Positions 29,214 through 38,237 are shown, numbered from the stretch's first letter. The stretch: 64,000 bases of DNA from Paulinella micropora (GCA_009731375.1 BJOX01000159.1:256232-320231), one strand, 5' to 3'. The notes: generated from the sequence alone by a model not told the origin. A program made the numbers and translations.

Positions 29214-29870
29214 ATGACAGACCCGTTTGCCAATCTCGAGCCACCCACCGACCCGCTACCGCCTGTCACCGAAGCTAAAGCGGCGGTAGCAGCCCCGCCT
29301 CCTACCAAGCGTCGCCGGACAGCAGGCCCTTCTCAAGCGAGCCTGGCACGGCGTCTAGGAACAGCGCCAGCGGGACCAGAAGACCCCGTGCTACGCGATG
29401 ACCCCAACTACCGGCTCTTGTGCGCTTATGGCCGCAGCGCTCTGATTGGCCCCAAGCTCAAGAAGGCGCACATCAACTGTGACCCAAAAACTCTGCGCAG
29501 GCTGCCCAAGCAGAAGCTGCCGCTGTTGTTGGACGAAGTAGAGGAAGTGCTGGAAGGTGAGCTGTCGGGCGAGCTGGCGGACGCCGTGCTCAAGCAAGGG
29601 CTCGTGTGCCTCGAAAACCTAGTAGCGAACCGATCGCGTTACCAGATCGCTGGCACGACCGAGGCCTGCTTTGCCAATGACCGGTGGTGCTTCTTGCTCG
29701 AGCGGGCCAAGCTGCGCGCGGGCATCGGGCTGCAGCGCCTGGACCCTATGACTGAACTGGCCCTGCTGACGGCACAAACGGCCGCCATCACCCATGCCAA
29801 GAACACGATCTTTGTAGCACAGCCGAGCCAAGCCACAAATCTGGACGCACCAGCGCCCGCAGTTCAATAA
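29214..29870 (+). CDS. Hypothetical protein with basic N-terminal patch (218 aa)
   Basis: ATG 29214, preceded at about 29178-29191 by a TTAATCTTAATT element. The N terminus is Pro/Ala-rich with a nuclear-localisation-like TKRRRTAG. The rest is helical with KLKKAHINCD and many Leu-rich helices, and ends in a polar tail. It is not recognised. Its place among virion genes suggests a structural or core protein. Confidence 0.5.
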   Translation: MTDPFANLEPPTDPLPPVTEAKAAVAAPPPTKRRRTAGPSQASLARRLGTAPAGPEDPVLRDDPNYRLLCAYGRSALIGPKLKKAHINCDPKTLRRLPKQKLPLLLDEVEEVLEGELSGELADAVLKQGLVCLENLVANRSRYQIAGTTEACFANDRWCFLLERAKLRAGIGLQRLDPMTELALLTAQTAAITHAKNTIFVAQPSQATNLDAPAPAVQ

Positions 29871-29924
29871 TAAAAAAAATTTTATTTTGTTGTACGCCAA
29901 TTAAACATCTCTCCGAAAAGAAAA

Positions 29925-30389
29925 ATGGCCGAGGTCGTGAGCGATCTGTTCTCACTGGAAAACTTTGCCCGGTCAAGCACGGCGGCCGCTTTTGCCTATG
30001 TGGCCGCCCCGGTCGTTATACCGGGCAATGCGATGTTTAGCTTTTCGTCCGTCCCCTTAATAGGGGCAGCCCAGGTCAGCAAGAGCACTGGCCTGGCGGT
30101 CGTGGCCTTTGTGACCGCCACTGCTATTGACCTCATCCAAAGCAGAGTCCTCAACCGCACCAAGGAGGGCCGTCTAGCCTCGTACCCCAGCTTGGCCGTG
30201 CACGTGGCGGGCGGAGGCCTGATGTTCGCCATGTTGCCCCGCCTCCTGAGCAAGGGCCAACTCGGCCTGGTAGGCGACAGTGATACCGCCAAGCAGTTGT
30301 TCTTGGTCGGCGCACTTTCGGAAGTGTTCAGCCAGTACTTCTACGAGGGCTACCTGAACCCCGCGAGCCAAGGACACTACCGCTTCTAA
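29925..30389 (+). CDS. Putative multi-pass membrane protein (154 aa)
   Basis: ATG 29925. Three or four hydrophobic segments are visible: around STAAAFAYVAAPVVIPG, GLAVVAFVTATAIDLI, LAVHVAGGGLMFAMLP and QLFLVGALSEVFSQYF, separated by short polar loops. Membrane proteins of this size are common in viruses with an internal lipid layer. No family is recognised. An AATTAAAC element lies about 20 bp upstream. Confidence 0.55.
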   Translation: MAEVVSDLFSLENFARSSTAAAFAYVAAPVVIPGNAMFSFSSVPLIGAAQVSKSTGLAVVAFVTATAIDLIQSRVLNRTKEGRLASYPSLAVHVAGGGLMFAMLPRLLSKGQLGLVGDSDTAKQLFLVGALSEVFSQYFYEGYLNPASQGHYRF

Positions 30390-30424
30390 AAAAAGAATCT
30401 TGTGTAGCTAGTCTAGAGTGAAGA

Positions 30425-30721
30425 ATGCCAGTGGAAGAGGAAGCTCTGTTGGCCTGGGCTCTGATCGTTACAACCGCTATCATCGTGGTCGGCTGTGTGC
30501 GCGCCTGTTGCAAGCGGCTCTTGCGCCCATCAATCTCGTGCGACCTCGACAAGCCGCTGCCCACACACTACGTGACGCTCGATGACATCCTCCGGCGGCC
30601 TTACCAAGCGCCAAGCGCTGCAGAAGCTCTTTGCGGACCTGGAGACTGTGCTGGACAACTGGGGGCTGCTGTCTGCAGGCGAGAGCAAGGACCTGCGGAT
30701 GCAGTGGAACTTAGGTCTTGA
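30425..30721 (+). CDS. Short membrane-anchored frame, overlaps next gene
   Basis: ATG 30425. A single membrane segment (LLAWALIVTTAIIVVGCV, residues about 8-25) is followed by a Cys/Arg stretch (RACCKRLL) that could be palmitoylated. After about residue 58 the sequence looks less like coding sequence, whereas the overlapping frame starting at 30582 does. The two may be one gene with a frameshift near 30585-30600, or true overlapping genes. Function unknown. Confidence 0.45.
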   Translation: MPVEEEALLAWALIVTTAIIVVGCVRACCKRLLRPSISCDLDKPLPTHYVTLDDILRRPYQAPSAAEALCGPGDCAGQLGAAVCRREQGPADAVELRS

Positions 30722-30965
30722 GCAGCAAGTTGCGACCGTTGAAAAGTTCTTTTTGCCTGCCTACAAGGACGGCAAGCTCGCCGCGTACGTCCAGAGCGAA
30801 GCTGGCATCTGGTTTGAGCTGGCCGCCAAGACTCGTGCTCCGACTCCCGCCCTGCAACAGCTGCAGCAAAGATTTCTGGCCAAGCAAAGTCTGGCCAAGG
30901 ACGCTCAGTTCCTGGGACAAATTGCGCAAGTCAGGGAACGCATCTGCCAAGTCATTGTCTTTTAA
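30582..30965 (+). CDS. Helical hypothetical protein (127 aa)
   Basis: ATG 30582 lies inside the preceding gene in a different frame. The product is almost wholly amphipathic helix (LTKRQALQKLFADLETVL, ALQQLQQRFLAKQSL) without a membrane segment. It may be the C-terminal part of the membrane-anchored protein encoded just upstream. No family is recognised. Confidence 0.45.
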   Translation: MTSSGGLTKRQALQKLFADLETVLDNWGLLSAGESKDLRMQWNLGLEQQVATVEKFFLPAYKDGKLAAYVQSEAGIWFELAAKTRAPTPALQQLQQRFLAKQSLAKDAQFLGQIAQVRERICQVIVF

Positions 30966-31020
30966 ATAAAAAAAATGAAAAAATTTAATTTTCGTAACTT
31001 ATCAAGTTTAAATAAGAAAG

Positions 31021-31350
31021 ATGGGCAAGCGCACGCGAGAAAGGCACGAGCGGCACACGGCCAAGAAGGCCGCCCGCAAGGACGCCCGCGCCGCCACCGA
31101 ACAGCGCGTAGGGCGCAGAAAGGCGGAGAGAAGGGAACGTACTCGCGAGGGCCTGCGACAGTTCGGCAACACCATTAAGGGCATCGGCAACTTTTTCGGC
31201 AAGCAGATCGACAAGGTGACCAACATCCCGAAAGAAGCGATGGACACCACCCAGCAGCTGGGCGACAACGCCGAGGGCCTCAAGTCCATGGCTCTGCCTT
31301 TGGCGGTCGGCGCCGCGGCAATCGGGGCCGTCATGATCCTGAAAAAATAA
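31021..31350 (+). CDS. Small basic protein with C-terminal membrane segment
   Basis: ATG 31021, 109 residues. The first 45 residues are highly Arg/Lys-rich, the middle is an amphipathic segment (IKGIGNFFGKQIDKV), and the end is a hydrophobic helix (MALPLAVGAAAIGAVMIL) followed by KK. The layout suits a small virion protein joining DNA or capsid to the inner membrane. It stands directly before the major capsid gene. No family is recognised. Confidence 0.55.
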   Translation: MGKRTRERHERHTAKKAARKDARAATEQRVGRRKAERRERTREGLRQFGNTIKGIGNFFGKQIDKVTNIPKEAMDTTQQLGDNAEGLKSMALPLAVGAAAIGAVMILKK

Positions 31351-31390
31351 AAAAAATCTTCTTTGTGCTTAATATTATACTGCAACGACG

Positions 31391-33202
31391 ATGTCTTCCG
31401 CCACCGTCGTCGTGCCCCCTGCTAGCAAGCAGCAAAAAGTCGCCACCGGCAAGAGGGCGCGCAACGGCCAGGAGATCGTGATTGATCCCGAGCACGCCCG
31501 CGCGATCAATGCCCGCCCTTGCTGGACGCAGACGGTCATGGCGCCCGCCGCCGCGACCTCGGCGCTGAGCAACACTGCTTTTTTTAGCTTTATCCTCGAA
31601 AACAACCAGTCCGGCGCGATCCACGATGCGACCCTGCGATTTAAGATCACGTTCACAACCAGCGGCAGCCAGCCGACCGACTCGCGTGTTTTGCCTACCA
31701 CCCAGTGGTTCGAGCGTATCGAGTACATCGACCGCCTGACGGGCACCGAAATCGTGCGGTACCACGGCGACATGATGCACCTGATACTCAACACGCTGCC
31801 GCAAGAGGCCATCGACCAGATCGCCGACATGGTCAACATGGACCCCAAGACGGGCAAGGTCAGCGGCCGCCAGTGGGAAAACAACGACGAGCAGTACTTT
31901 TACTTGCCCCTTTTGCACACGTGGATCAACGGCATGGATTTGGACCTGAGCACGCTGCGTGGCGACCTCGAAATCCGGTTTTACCCCAGAGGTTCGATCT
32001 TTGTGGCGGCCCAGTCGGCAGTCAATGGCCAGTCCGCGCCCGCCGTGCCTTGCACTGCCAGCTTGAGCGAGATCCGCTTCATCACGGGCTGCACGCAGCT
32101 GCCGAACGGGATGCGCCTGAGCAGGAGCCCGCTGAAGCAGTGCAAGGTCGCCGAGCAGAAGTACATCGACTTTGTGCAGTACACGGCCTACGCCCAGCGC
32201 ATCAAGCCCTCCGACCGGTTGGCGATTGACTTAGACCAATTCTCGCACCACTCGGGAGGACTGTTTGTCTTCATCCGCAAATCAGGCGACCAGACCGCGT
32301 ACGGAGACGCCACGACCTACTACCCGCAGTACACGTACGACAACACGGGGCGCTTGATGACTTACGACATGTTGGGCGACGCGACGACAATCGACCTCGA
32401 AGACGTCCATGGCAGATCGCAGATGGGCGAAGGGACCCCGATCGACGAGCGCTTTTTCCGCGAGGAAACGATGGGCCAGCTAGTGCGCAGCTCCTACCTG
32501 AAGTCCAACGGCGTGTACCTGATCCCGTTTTCCAACGACCCCAAGGCCATGTTAGACGGCGTGATGGACGGCTACAAGACCTTTGTCGGCAACCGCGAGC
32601 GCCTGGTGATCAACGCCGGCCCCGCGCCGCGCGCCGCGACCGTCACGTACAAGTACGGGGCATGGTACGCCAACACCGCGGTGTTTGCCCTGAACGACAC
32701 CAACCGCCTGACCGTGGACTTCAAGGGCGTGACGGTGGCCGTCCTTGATATCGACTCTGACCTCACGTTTGCCAGAATTACCGACCGGCGCTACACGTCG
32801 CCCGCCACTGCCGCACTAACGAACCTCAACACATTGCTTGCTTCCAGTAGCTGGCTGCGCGCGTGCGGGGTCAAGATCAAGTTTAGTAACACACGAGTTG
32901 GCGCGACCAACACGGTCGACTGGGAGGTCAGTGCGGCGATGGAGTACACCGCGTCCGTCACGGACCTGAACGACCAGCCCGTGCTCTGGTCCCGTGGCGA
33001 CGTCCACCAGCTGAAGCTGAAGTTCCAGCAGGCGCCCGACACGTCCGCGGCTACTTACAACGCCCAAGAAGAGATGGTCGTCAGCGCCGCCACTTCGGGC
33101 AAACGAGGTGTGGTCGACGGTCTATACGATATTACGATCTACTCAGCGTACTTCAAGTACTTGCATGAAAGCAATGGTAGCCTGGAGGTGGCCTCGGTTT
33201 AA
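31391..33202 (+). CDS. Major capsid protein, double jelly roll
   Basis: ATG 31391, 603 residues, intact. The pattern fits the double-jelly-roll capsid proteins of Polinton-like viruses, virophages and small nucleocytoviruses: YFYLPLLHTW (about 168) followed by LSTLRGDLEIRFYP at the end of the first barrel, a middle GGLFVFIRKSGD strand, and VYLIPFSNDPKAMLDG (about 375) before FVGNRERLVIN in the second barrel. The protein would form the pseudo-hexameric capsomers of an icosahedral shell. Length is within the family range. It is the anchor gene for calling this element viral. An AATATTATAC spacer lies just upstream. Confidence 0.8.
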   Translation: MSSATVVVPPASKQQKVATGKRARNGQEIVIDPEHARAINARPCWTQTVMAPAAATSALSNTAFFSFILENNQSGAIHDATLRFKITFTTSGSQPTDSRVLPTTQWFERIEYIDRLTGTEIVRYHGDMMHLILNTLPQEAIDQIADMVNMDPKTGKVSGRQWENNDEQYFYLPLLHTWINGMDLDLSTLRGDLEIRFYPRGSIFVAAQSAVNGQSAPAVPCTASLSEIRFITGCTQLPNGMRLSRSPLKQCKVAEQKYIDFVQYTAYAQRIKPSDRLAIDLDQFSHHSGGLFVFIRKSGDQTAYGDATTYYPQYTYDNTGRLMTYDMLGDATTIDLEDVHGRSQMGEGTPIDERFFREETMGQLVRSSYLKSNGVYLIPFSNDPKAMLDGVMDGYKTFVGNRERLVINAGPAPRAATVTYKYGAWYANTAVFALNDTNRLTVDFKGVTVAVLDIDSDLTFARITDRRYTSPATAALTNLNTLLASSSWLRACGVKIKFSNTRVGATNTVDWEVSAAMEYTASVTDLNDQPVLWSRGDVHQLKLKFQQAPDTSAATYNAQEEMVVSAATSGKRGVVDGLYDITIYSAYFKYLHESNGSLEVASV

Positions 33203-33248
33203 AAATTCTAGCTTATGTATTTCAATTAAAAGAGAACAAAAGTGAAAA

Positions 33249-33377
33249 ATGGAACCGCTCGTGGTGGCAATCATCACCGTCTCGATTGTGGGGGTGGCCG
33301 GTGGCCTCTGTATCGCTTTTTTCCCGGTCAGGTGTCCGGACGAGAGAGTGGTGGCACCGGCCGGCCCGGACGTGTGA
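33249..33377 (+). CDS. Tiny single-pass membrane protein (42 aa)
   Basis: An ATG at 33249 gives 42 residues with one strong membrane segment (VVAIITVSIVGVAGGLCIAF) and a short polar tail. It lies 46 bp after the capsid gene with a TTCAATTAAAA spacer upstream. Very small membrane proteins are frequent next to capsid genes in viruses with internal membranes. Real but unproven. Confidence 0.4.
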   Translation: MEPLVVAIITVSIVGVAGGLCIAFFPVRCPDERVVAPAGPDV

Positions 33378-33828
33378 GAAAAAGGAAATTTCCGTGAAAC
33401 CACACAGCTTCACTTTTGCAGCTACATGGTTTCACGGAAAATCACAAAAATATCATTCTTGATATTTCGTGTTTTCCCGGGAATTTTTCTCGGACGGCCC
33501 ACCCTGCCACCAGACACGGAAAAAAAGCTGTAGCTCCATTATTGGAGCTACAGCTATACACCACCCATTTTTTTGACTCGATTTTTTTGAGGACCCGTGA
33601 AATTTTCGACCAGCTACATTTTTGTAGCTGGTTCAAATTTCACGCAAGACCGACAAATTTTGCAAGCATGATACCGACCACTCAGAATTTCGATAAAGAA
33701 ATTCGATAGGCATGATAATAGATTCTTTCAAATCTCGAGATTTGAAAAAAAGGCAAAACGTGCTGAACCATCCATGCCACTGCTAGTTTTTGTTATCGTT
33801 GTTTGCATCACAAATCGACCAAGCAAGG
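33378..33828. promoter_or_regulatory. Structured non-coding region with four hairpins
   Basis: Four strong dyads lie in 360 bp: a 14-bp stem at 33389-33402/33427-33440; a 13-bp stem with a 4-nt loop at 33526-33555; a longer stem at 33597-33643 whose inner 10 bp (33609-33618/33623-33632) is perfect; and a perfect 22-bp palindrome at 33726-33747 centred on CTCGAG. The word AGCTACA or its complement occurs repeatedly in the first three. The DNA is AT-richer than the neighbouring genes and has no credible frame. It could be an origin, a terminator cluster or a structured RNA. Confidence 0.6.
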
Positions 33829-34298
33829 ATGATGGAAGTGTCTGAGAGTAACTGCCAGAAAGAACTGTCTGCCCGTGCCACCAGTGCCACCACCAACGAG
33901 GCTATCGAGGCAAATCCAATGCTCATGGGACTACAAGAGGCTGACTTTGGAAAATCAATAAAGAGACAACAGGACGGCTTTTTCTCTGTTATCGACGGAA
34001 TAGCCTCCTTCAAGGGATGCTCTGGCAAGGATGCGCGGGTTGCTTACACCAGACTACAGCCCCAGGTCGAAAAGCTGGATATTCAACGTTCGTTCAAGAG
34101 GATCGCGTTCACGAGAGCCAACGGCAGGAAAGGGAATCTGGTCGACTGCTTGCCCTTCGACAAGCTGATCCAGGTGCTGGCCCTTGTACCAGGGGAAAGG
34201 GCAAAACAGCTGCGGTCGGAGCAGGCCAACATCGCGGCACGGGCGGTGGTGGGGGACGAGGAACTCGAGGCGGCAATGCCCCTGAGACGCGAACAGCT
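33829..34298 (+). CDS. MSV199/Bro-like protein, copy 1 (cut by gap)
   Basis: ATG 33829 (or 33832). The 157 residues before the N gap are a paralogue of the gene that follows the gap: both contain NEAIEANPMLMGLQE, KRQQDGFFSV and a near-identical DCLPFDKL..GERAKQLRSEQANI segment. The last part resembles the conserved end of viral KilA-N/MSV199-type domains (GDEELEAAMPLRREQ). The 3' end is lost in the gap, so the length is unknown. The product probably binds DNA; that is inferred. Confidence 0.5.
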
Positions 34299-34890
34299 NN
34301 NNNNNNNNNNNNNNNNNNNNNNNNNNNNNNNNNNNNNNNNNNNNNNNNNNNNNNNNNNNNNNNNNNNNNNNNNNNNNNNNNNNNNNNNNNNNNNNNNNNN
34401 NNNNNNNNNNNNNNNNNNNNNNNNNNNNNNNNNNNNNNNNNNNNNNNNNNNNNNNNNNNNNNNNNNNNNNNNNNNNNNNNNNNNNNNNNNNNNNNNNNNN
34501 NNNNNNNNNNNNNNNNNNNNNNNNNNNNNNNNNNNNNNNNNNNNNNNNNNNNNNNNNNNNNNNNNNNNNNNNNNNNNNNNNNNNNNNNNNNNNNNNNNNN
34601 NNNNNNNNNNNNNNNNNNNNNNNNNNNNNNNNNNNNNNNNNNNNNNNNNNNNNNNNNNNNNNNNNNNNNNNNNNNNNNNNNNNNNNNNNNNNNNNNNNNN
34701 NNNNNNNNNNNNNNNNNNNNNNNNNNNNNNNNNNNNNNNNNNNNNNNNNNNNNNNNNNNNNNNNNNNNNNNNNNNNNNNNNNNNNNNNNNNNNNNNNNNN
34801 NNNNNNNNNNNNNNNNNNNNNNNNNNNNNNNNNNNNNNNNNNNNNNNNNNNNNNNNNNNNNNNNNNNNNNNNNNNNNNNNNNNNNNNNNN
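34299..34890. other. Assembly gap (592 N)
   Basis: The run of N separates two near-identical paralogues. The edges are homologous parts of the tandem duplicates, so the gap probably arose from repeat collapse. Its true length is unknown. Confidence 0.98.
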
Positions 34891-34941
34891 AAAAGGGAAA
34901 CGGTCGTGGCCGTGTCACTGACACAATTCAGCCGAGCGAAG

Positions 34942-36018
34942 ATGATGCAAGAGCAAAACGACAAGACCGTTGCCACCGGTGCCACCAACGAGGCCATCGA
35001 GGCAAACCCCATGCTTATGGGCCTGCAAGAACCCGACTTCCATCGGCTGGTAAAGCGCCAGCAAGACGGCTTCTTTTCTGTCACCGATGCAATCGCGACA
35101 TTTAAGGACTGCCCGGAAAAAGAAGCAAGACAGCACTACAGCAAGATAAGGTCGTCGGCCGCCTGGCTCAGCGTCCAGCAGTCAATCAAGAAGATCGCGT
35201 TCATGAGAACCAACGGCAAAAAAGGCAACCCAGTTGACTGCCTGCCCTTCGACAAGCTGGTCCAAGTTCTGGCCCAGGTACCAGGGGAAAGAGCAAAGCA
35301 GCTGCGGTCGGAGCAGGCCAACATCGCGGCACGGGCGGTGGTGGGGGATGAGGAACTCGAGGCGGCAATGCCCCTGAGACGCGAGCAGCTATCGGAGAAG
35401 ACGAGGCGCGACGTGCTGAGCTCGATCGAGCAGCCACCCGCCAAGAGGCGACGCACCGAGCTCGAGCTCATCGAGGACAAGATCGCAATGATTGACGCGC
35501 GCAAGAGGCTGTGTATCACAGAGTTTGCGGCGCCGTTGGATACCTACAAAGGCGTTCTCGAGCTCCTCGGCATCAAGCTGGACGACAGAGACAAACTGTT
35601 TTTCGCGGACGAGGCACGCAACAGCGCACGGCAAGCAGCACAGGCCATGAGGAGCACTGTCTCTCTGCCCGCAATCACGGCTACGGCTTCCACCACAGTA
35701 CCAAAGCCAGTAGTAGCAAGGAAGGAGTTGGCTATGACGGACGTCTTTTTACAGCTGGCACATTCTCCCAAGCCAACGGGCGACGAGAGAACGGAGCTAT
35801 TGAAAAAGGCAGGCAGGCTAGCCGCTGCCAGATACCGCGCAAGGTACCAAGGGAAAGAACCACCCAAAGCAGAGAGGCTGGTGACCGGTGCCATGCGCAA
35901 GATCAATATCTATTTCGAGCAGGACAGGGACATTGTTGAAGCGGCCTGCAAAGAGGTGCTGGCACAGAAAAATAAGGTTAACGGTCACGGTATTTTTAAA
36001 TATTACCCCAGACGTTGA
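34942..36018 (+). CDS. MSV199/Bro-like protein, copy 2
   Basis: ATG 34942 by analogy with copy 1, where an ATGATG pair occupies the same place; the frame is open back to the gap. The 358-residue product repeats the N-terminal domain of copy 1, then continues with a basic patch (PPAKRRRTELEL), a helical region (KIAMIDARKRLCI) and a C-terminal part with many Arg/Lys residues ending KYYPRR. The domain order (N-terminal viral DNA-binding-like domain plus helical C-terminal part) fits Bro/MSV199-like proteins. The two copies show recent duplication: the segment near 34210-34298 and 35310-35390 is almost identical in DNA. Confidence 0.55.
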   Translation: MMQEQNDKTVATGATNEAIEANPMLMGLQEPDFHRLVKRQQDGFFSVTDAIATFKDCPEKEARQHYSKIRSSAAWLSVQQSIKKIAFMRTNGKKGNPVDCLPFDKLVQVLAQVPGERAKQLRSEQANIAARAVVGDEELEAAMPLRREQLSEKTRRDVLSSIEQPPAKRRRTELELIEDKIAMIDARKRLCITEFAAPLDTYKGVLELLGIKLDDRDKLFFADEARNSARQAAQAMRSTVSLPAITATASTTVPKPVVARKELAMTDVFLQLAHSPKPTGDERTELLKKAGRLAAARYRARYQGKEPPKAERLVTGAMRKINIYFEQDRDIVEAACKEVLAQKNKVNGHGIFKYYPRR

Positions 36019-36092
36019 AAATTTTTTTTAATCAATAAATTTTTTTTCTTCTTCTGCTCTATTATCAACAAGCAACATAGGCAAACTAAGAG

Positions 36093-36440
36093 ATGTCTTC
36101 TTGTCAAACTTGTGGACAAGCTACCGCTGCTGCTCCCGCCAAGCCAGAGCGCAAACCGAGAGCGCCATCCGCGTATAACACGTTCTTTAAATTCTGTCTT
36201 TTTTTCTTTGAGACTATTGATAACATTTTCTTTGTCCAAACTTAGGAACAGATGGCCACGCCCGAGGTCAAGGCGATGCAACATCGAGAACGCATGGCGT
36301 ACATCAGCTCGAAATGGAACCAACACAAGGCGGCTGCTCCTGCTCCTGCTTCTTCCGCGTCTGCACCCCAACAGACACAGCAATCGGCAGCGAGCGATGC
36401 ACTGCCAGCTGGCCGCCCGGCCCTCGTGCGGTCCCTCTGA
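36093..36440 (+). CDS. HMG/YABBY-like small DNA-binding protein, interrupted
   Basis: The ATG at 36093 begins with a CxxC pair (SCQTCGQ), then reads KPRAPSAYNTFFK, the start of an HMG-box/YABBY-type motif. The expected continuation, EQMATPEVKAMQHRERMAYISSKW in pattern, resumes in the same frame at about 36246. Between them lie 54 bp of AT-rich DNA (about 36192-36245), ending in an in-frame TAG. A precise excision would restore the domain, but the donor is not GT. Such proteins bend DNA and are found in several large viruses. The C-terminal tail is Ala/Pro/Gln-rich. The last 137 bp overlap the convergent resolvase gene. Confidence 0.5.
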
Positions 36441-36951
36441 CCAGCGCACAGAAGGCAAGACCAAAGGCGTCGCTCAAGTGATCTGACTCTGTGAGGCATT
36501 TAGTCTCGCCAGTAACGTTGAACGATTCTATTAAATTTTGTGCGAGCACTTTAGATTGAACTTTGTATTTCCCCTTGACTCGACCGGATATCGTCGGAGT
36601 AAGTGAGAAGAAGCACGAAAACTTGAATGAGCTCTGATAGAAAAGTAGCTCCTTAGCACCGAGACTGAGCATAGTTGCACCAGCAGCCGCTTGAATGAGC
36701 AGATTGTCCGGGCAGTTATTTGCTCTCCCGAAGTTTTGATCCTCTACCACTGCAACGTCGGCGTTATACAGTTCCTCAATCGCGCTAAGGCACGCGAACA
36801 GGGACTTGGTCTTGAAGGAGTCAGTGTCCGTCTGTCTGGCTGTGTCCAGTACGTTGGCATACGAGACTGTGATGGCGTTGGTGTTGTTGTCTTTTTCGAG
36901 CACGACCACTCCAAGGTTTCTCAATCCCGGATCGATTGACACGATCTTCAT
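36304..36951 (-). CDS. RuvC-like Holliday junction resolvase
   Basis: ATG 36951 (the frame is open upstream but not coding-like). The 215-residue protein starts MKIVSIDPGLRNLG with the first catalytic Asp (7), has VAVVEDQNF with Glu70, and ESDHLSDAFGLA with Asp157 and Asp161: the four acidic positions of the RuvC/poxvirus A22-type RNase H fold. It would resolve branched DNA or concatemers before packaging. The last 45 residues, antisense to the HMG-like gene, are Gln/Arg-rich and may not be essential. Its presence fits replication through joined intermediates. Confidence 0.8.
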   Translation of the reverse strand: MKIVSIDPGLRNLGVVVLEKDNNTNAITVSYANVLDTARQTDTDSFKTKSLFACLSAIEELYNADVAVVEDQNFGRANNCPDNLLIQAAAGATMLSLGAKELLFYQSSFKFSCFFSLTPTISGRVKGKYKVQSKVLAQNLIESFNVTGETKCLTESDHLSDAFGLAFCALVRGTARGPGGQLAVHRSLPIAVSVGVQTRKKQEQEQPPCVGSISS

Positions 36952-37004
36952 TCTTTTCTCCTTCTCTTTTGTTTTTAATAATACAAGACGAACTTTCTTT
37001 TTTT

Positions 37005-38186
37005 TCACACATCTTCGTACCAAGACAAGCTCATATGCACGTCTGCCGTGCTGGTAGTAGTGCTGGCCGCGATACATAGTACTTCTCCCGGCCCGATAGC
37101 GATATTGAGCCTGCTCAGGTCCAGGCTGGCAGACGCCGAGCCACTGGCCGACACGACGCACGCGGCCGCCGCATTGCCAGTAGACACCGTGACCAGCGAA
37201 GCGGAGTATTCGGTATTCGAGGCCGTGTCGTGGTTCGCGTAGGTCGGCGCGCTGCCGAACGTGGCTTGCGTGAGCACTCGGATGATCACGGGCTTGGTGC
37301 CAGACACGGCCGTGGCGGTCAACAGGGTCGGGAACAACAGGTCGTTGTTAGGGAGCGCACCGATCAAGCTCTTGTTGCGGATCACCAGCACGTTCTGTTC
37401 GGTCGTGCCAATCGTCTGCACGTTGGTGCGCGCAAAATTAATGCCCAGCTGTCTCACGGGACCTTCGACCAGGACGCCGACACTGGCAGTGCGCACCAGG
37501 CCGCCCGCACCAGTCGTCTTGAGCCTGAACGGTAAGCTGGCGTTGGAGAGCGAAGGTGTCGTGTTGGCGCCGGCGTACTGGATTCGGTGCACGGGTACTA
37601 ATACCCCGTCCGACTGCCTCTCGACCGAGAACGTGACGGCCCCAAAACCCAAGTACTGCATCTGGATCTGAAAAATGTTGCCCTTGGCCCAGTCCTTGCG
37701 GTCCATGTCGTCGTCGCCGCCCAGGCAGTTGTTGAGATTCCAGTCTTTCTGGTCGACGTAAGTGTCGACAGCCGCGTTGCGGTGCAGGATCCGCAGCCTG
37801 TTGGCTCCGGTCTGGTCCTGCACAAAGAAGAACCCGTTGTTGTCGTCTCCGAGGCCGGCCATGGCCGAGTTAGCCGCGTTGAATGCGGCGGGGAACAGCG
37901 CCGTGAAGCGGCAGACGAGCCCTTGTCCCGCGCGGTACTTGCAGCGACGGAGCGTCTCGGCCTGCGCGGCGCCGCTGAGCGACAGCAGGCCGGCGGCGGT
38001 GGTCACGGAGCCAGAGGTCGCGAACTTGCGCGAGTTCAGGGTGCCCGTGTAAGGGAACGTCTCCTGCACTAGCGGGGTAGACTCCGCGACCTTGTGTTCG
38101 CCAAAAGCAGTGACCATGGAGGGGAGCGGTTTGGTCTCGACCACATCCTCCAGGCGCAGGCGCTTGTTGCCGCTGAGTGTCAGCAT
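37005..38186 (-). CDS. Structural protein, beta-rich (393 aa)
   Basis: ATG 38186. The sequence is almost all beta-prone, with a lectin-like middle (GDDNNGFFFVQDQTGANRLRIL, then MQYLGFGAVTFSVERQ) and a Ser/Ala/Thr-rich C-terminal barrel-like part ending in LSWYEDV. Proteins with this middle pattern are found among virion components of large DNA viruses and tailed phages, but I cannot name a family. It is divergent to the penton gene across about 50 bp of AT-rich DNA, so the two are probably expressed together late in infection. Confidence 0.5.
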   Translation of the reverse strand: MLTLSGNKRLRLEDVVETKPLPSMVTAFGEHKVAESTPLVQETFPYTGTLNSRKFATSGSVTTAAGLLSLSGAAQAETLRRCKYRAGQGLVCRFTALFPAAFNAANSAMAGLGDDNNGFFFVQDQTGANRLRILHRNAAVDTYVDQKDWNLNNCLGGDDDMDRKDWAKGNIFQIQMQYLGFGAVTFSVERQSDGVLVPVHRIQYAGANTTPSLSNASLPFRLKTTGAGGLVRTASVGVLVEGPVRQLGINFARTNVQTIGTTEQNVLVIRNKSLIGALPNNDLLFPTLLTATAVSGTKPVIIRVLTQATFGSAPTYANHDTASNTEYSASLVTVSTGNAAAACVVSASGSASASLDLSRLNIAIGPGEVLCIAASTTTSTADVHMSLSWYEDV

Positions 38187-38237
38187 ATTTTTTCCTCTTG
38201 CACTACACTAGTGACAACATTAAATTTTTTTTCGGAA

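Noticed and set aside
30975-31178. Arg-rich frame overlapping the start of the small basic membrane protein
   Set aside because: It is a shifted reading of the same Arg/Lys-rich codons; the frame from 31021 ends with a coherent membrane segment.
36192-36245. Canonical GT-AG intron in the HMG-like gene
   Set aside because: The only usable GT (36196) with the AG at 36245 creates an immediate stop or a shifted frame.
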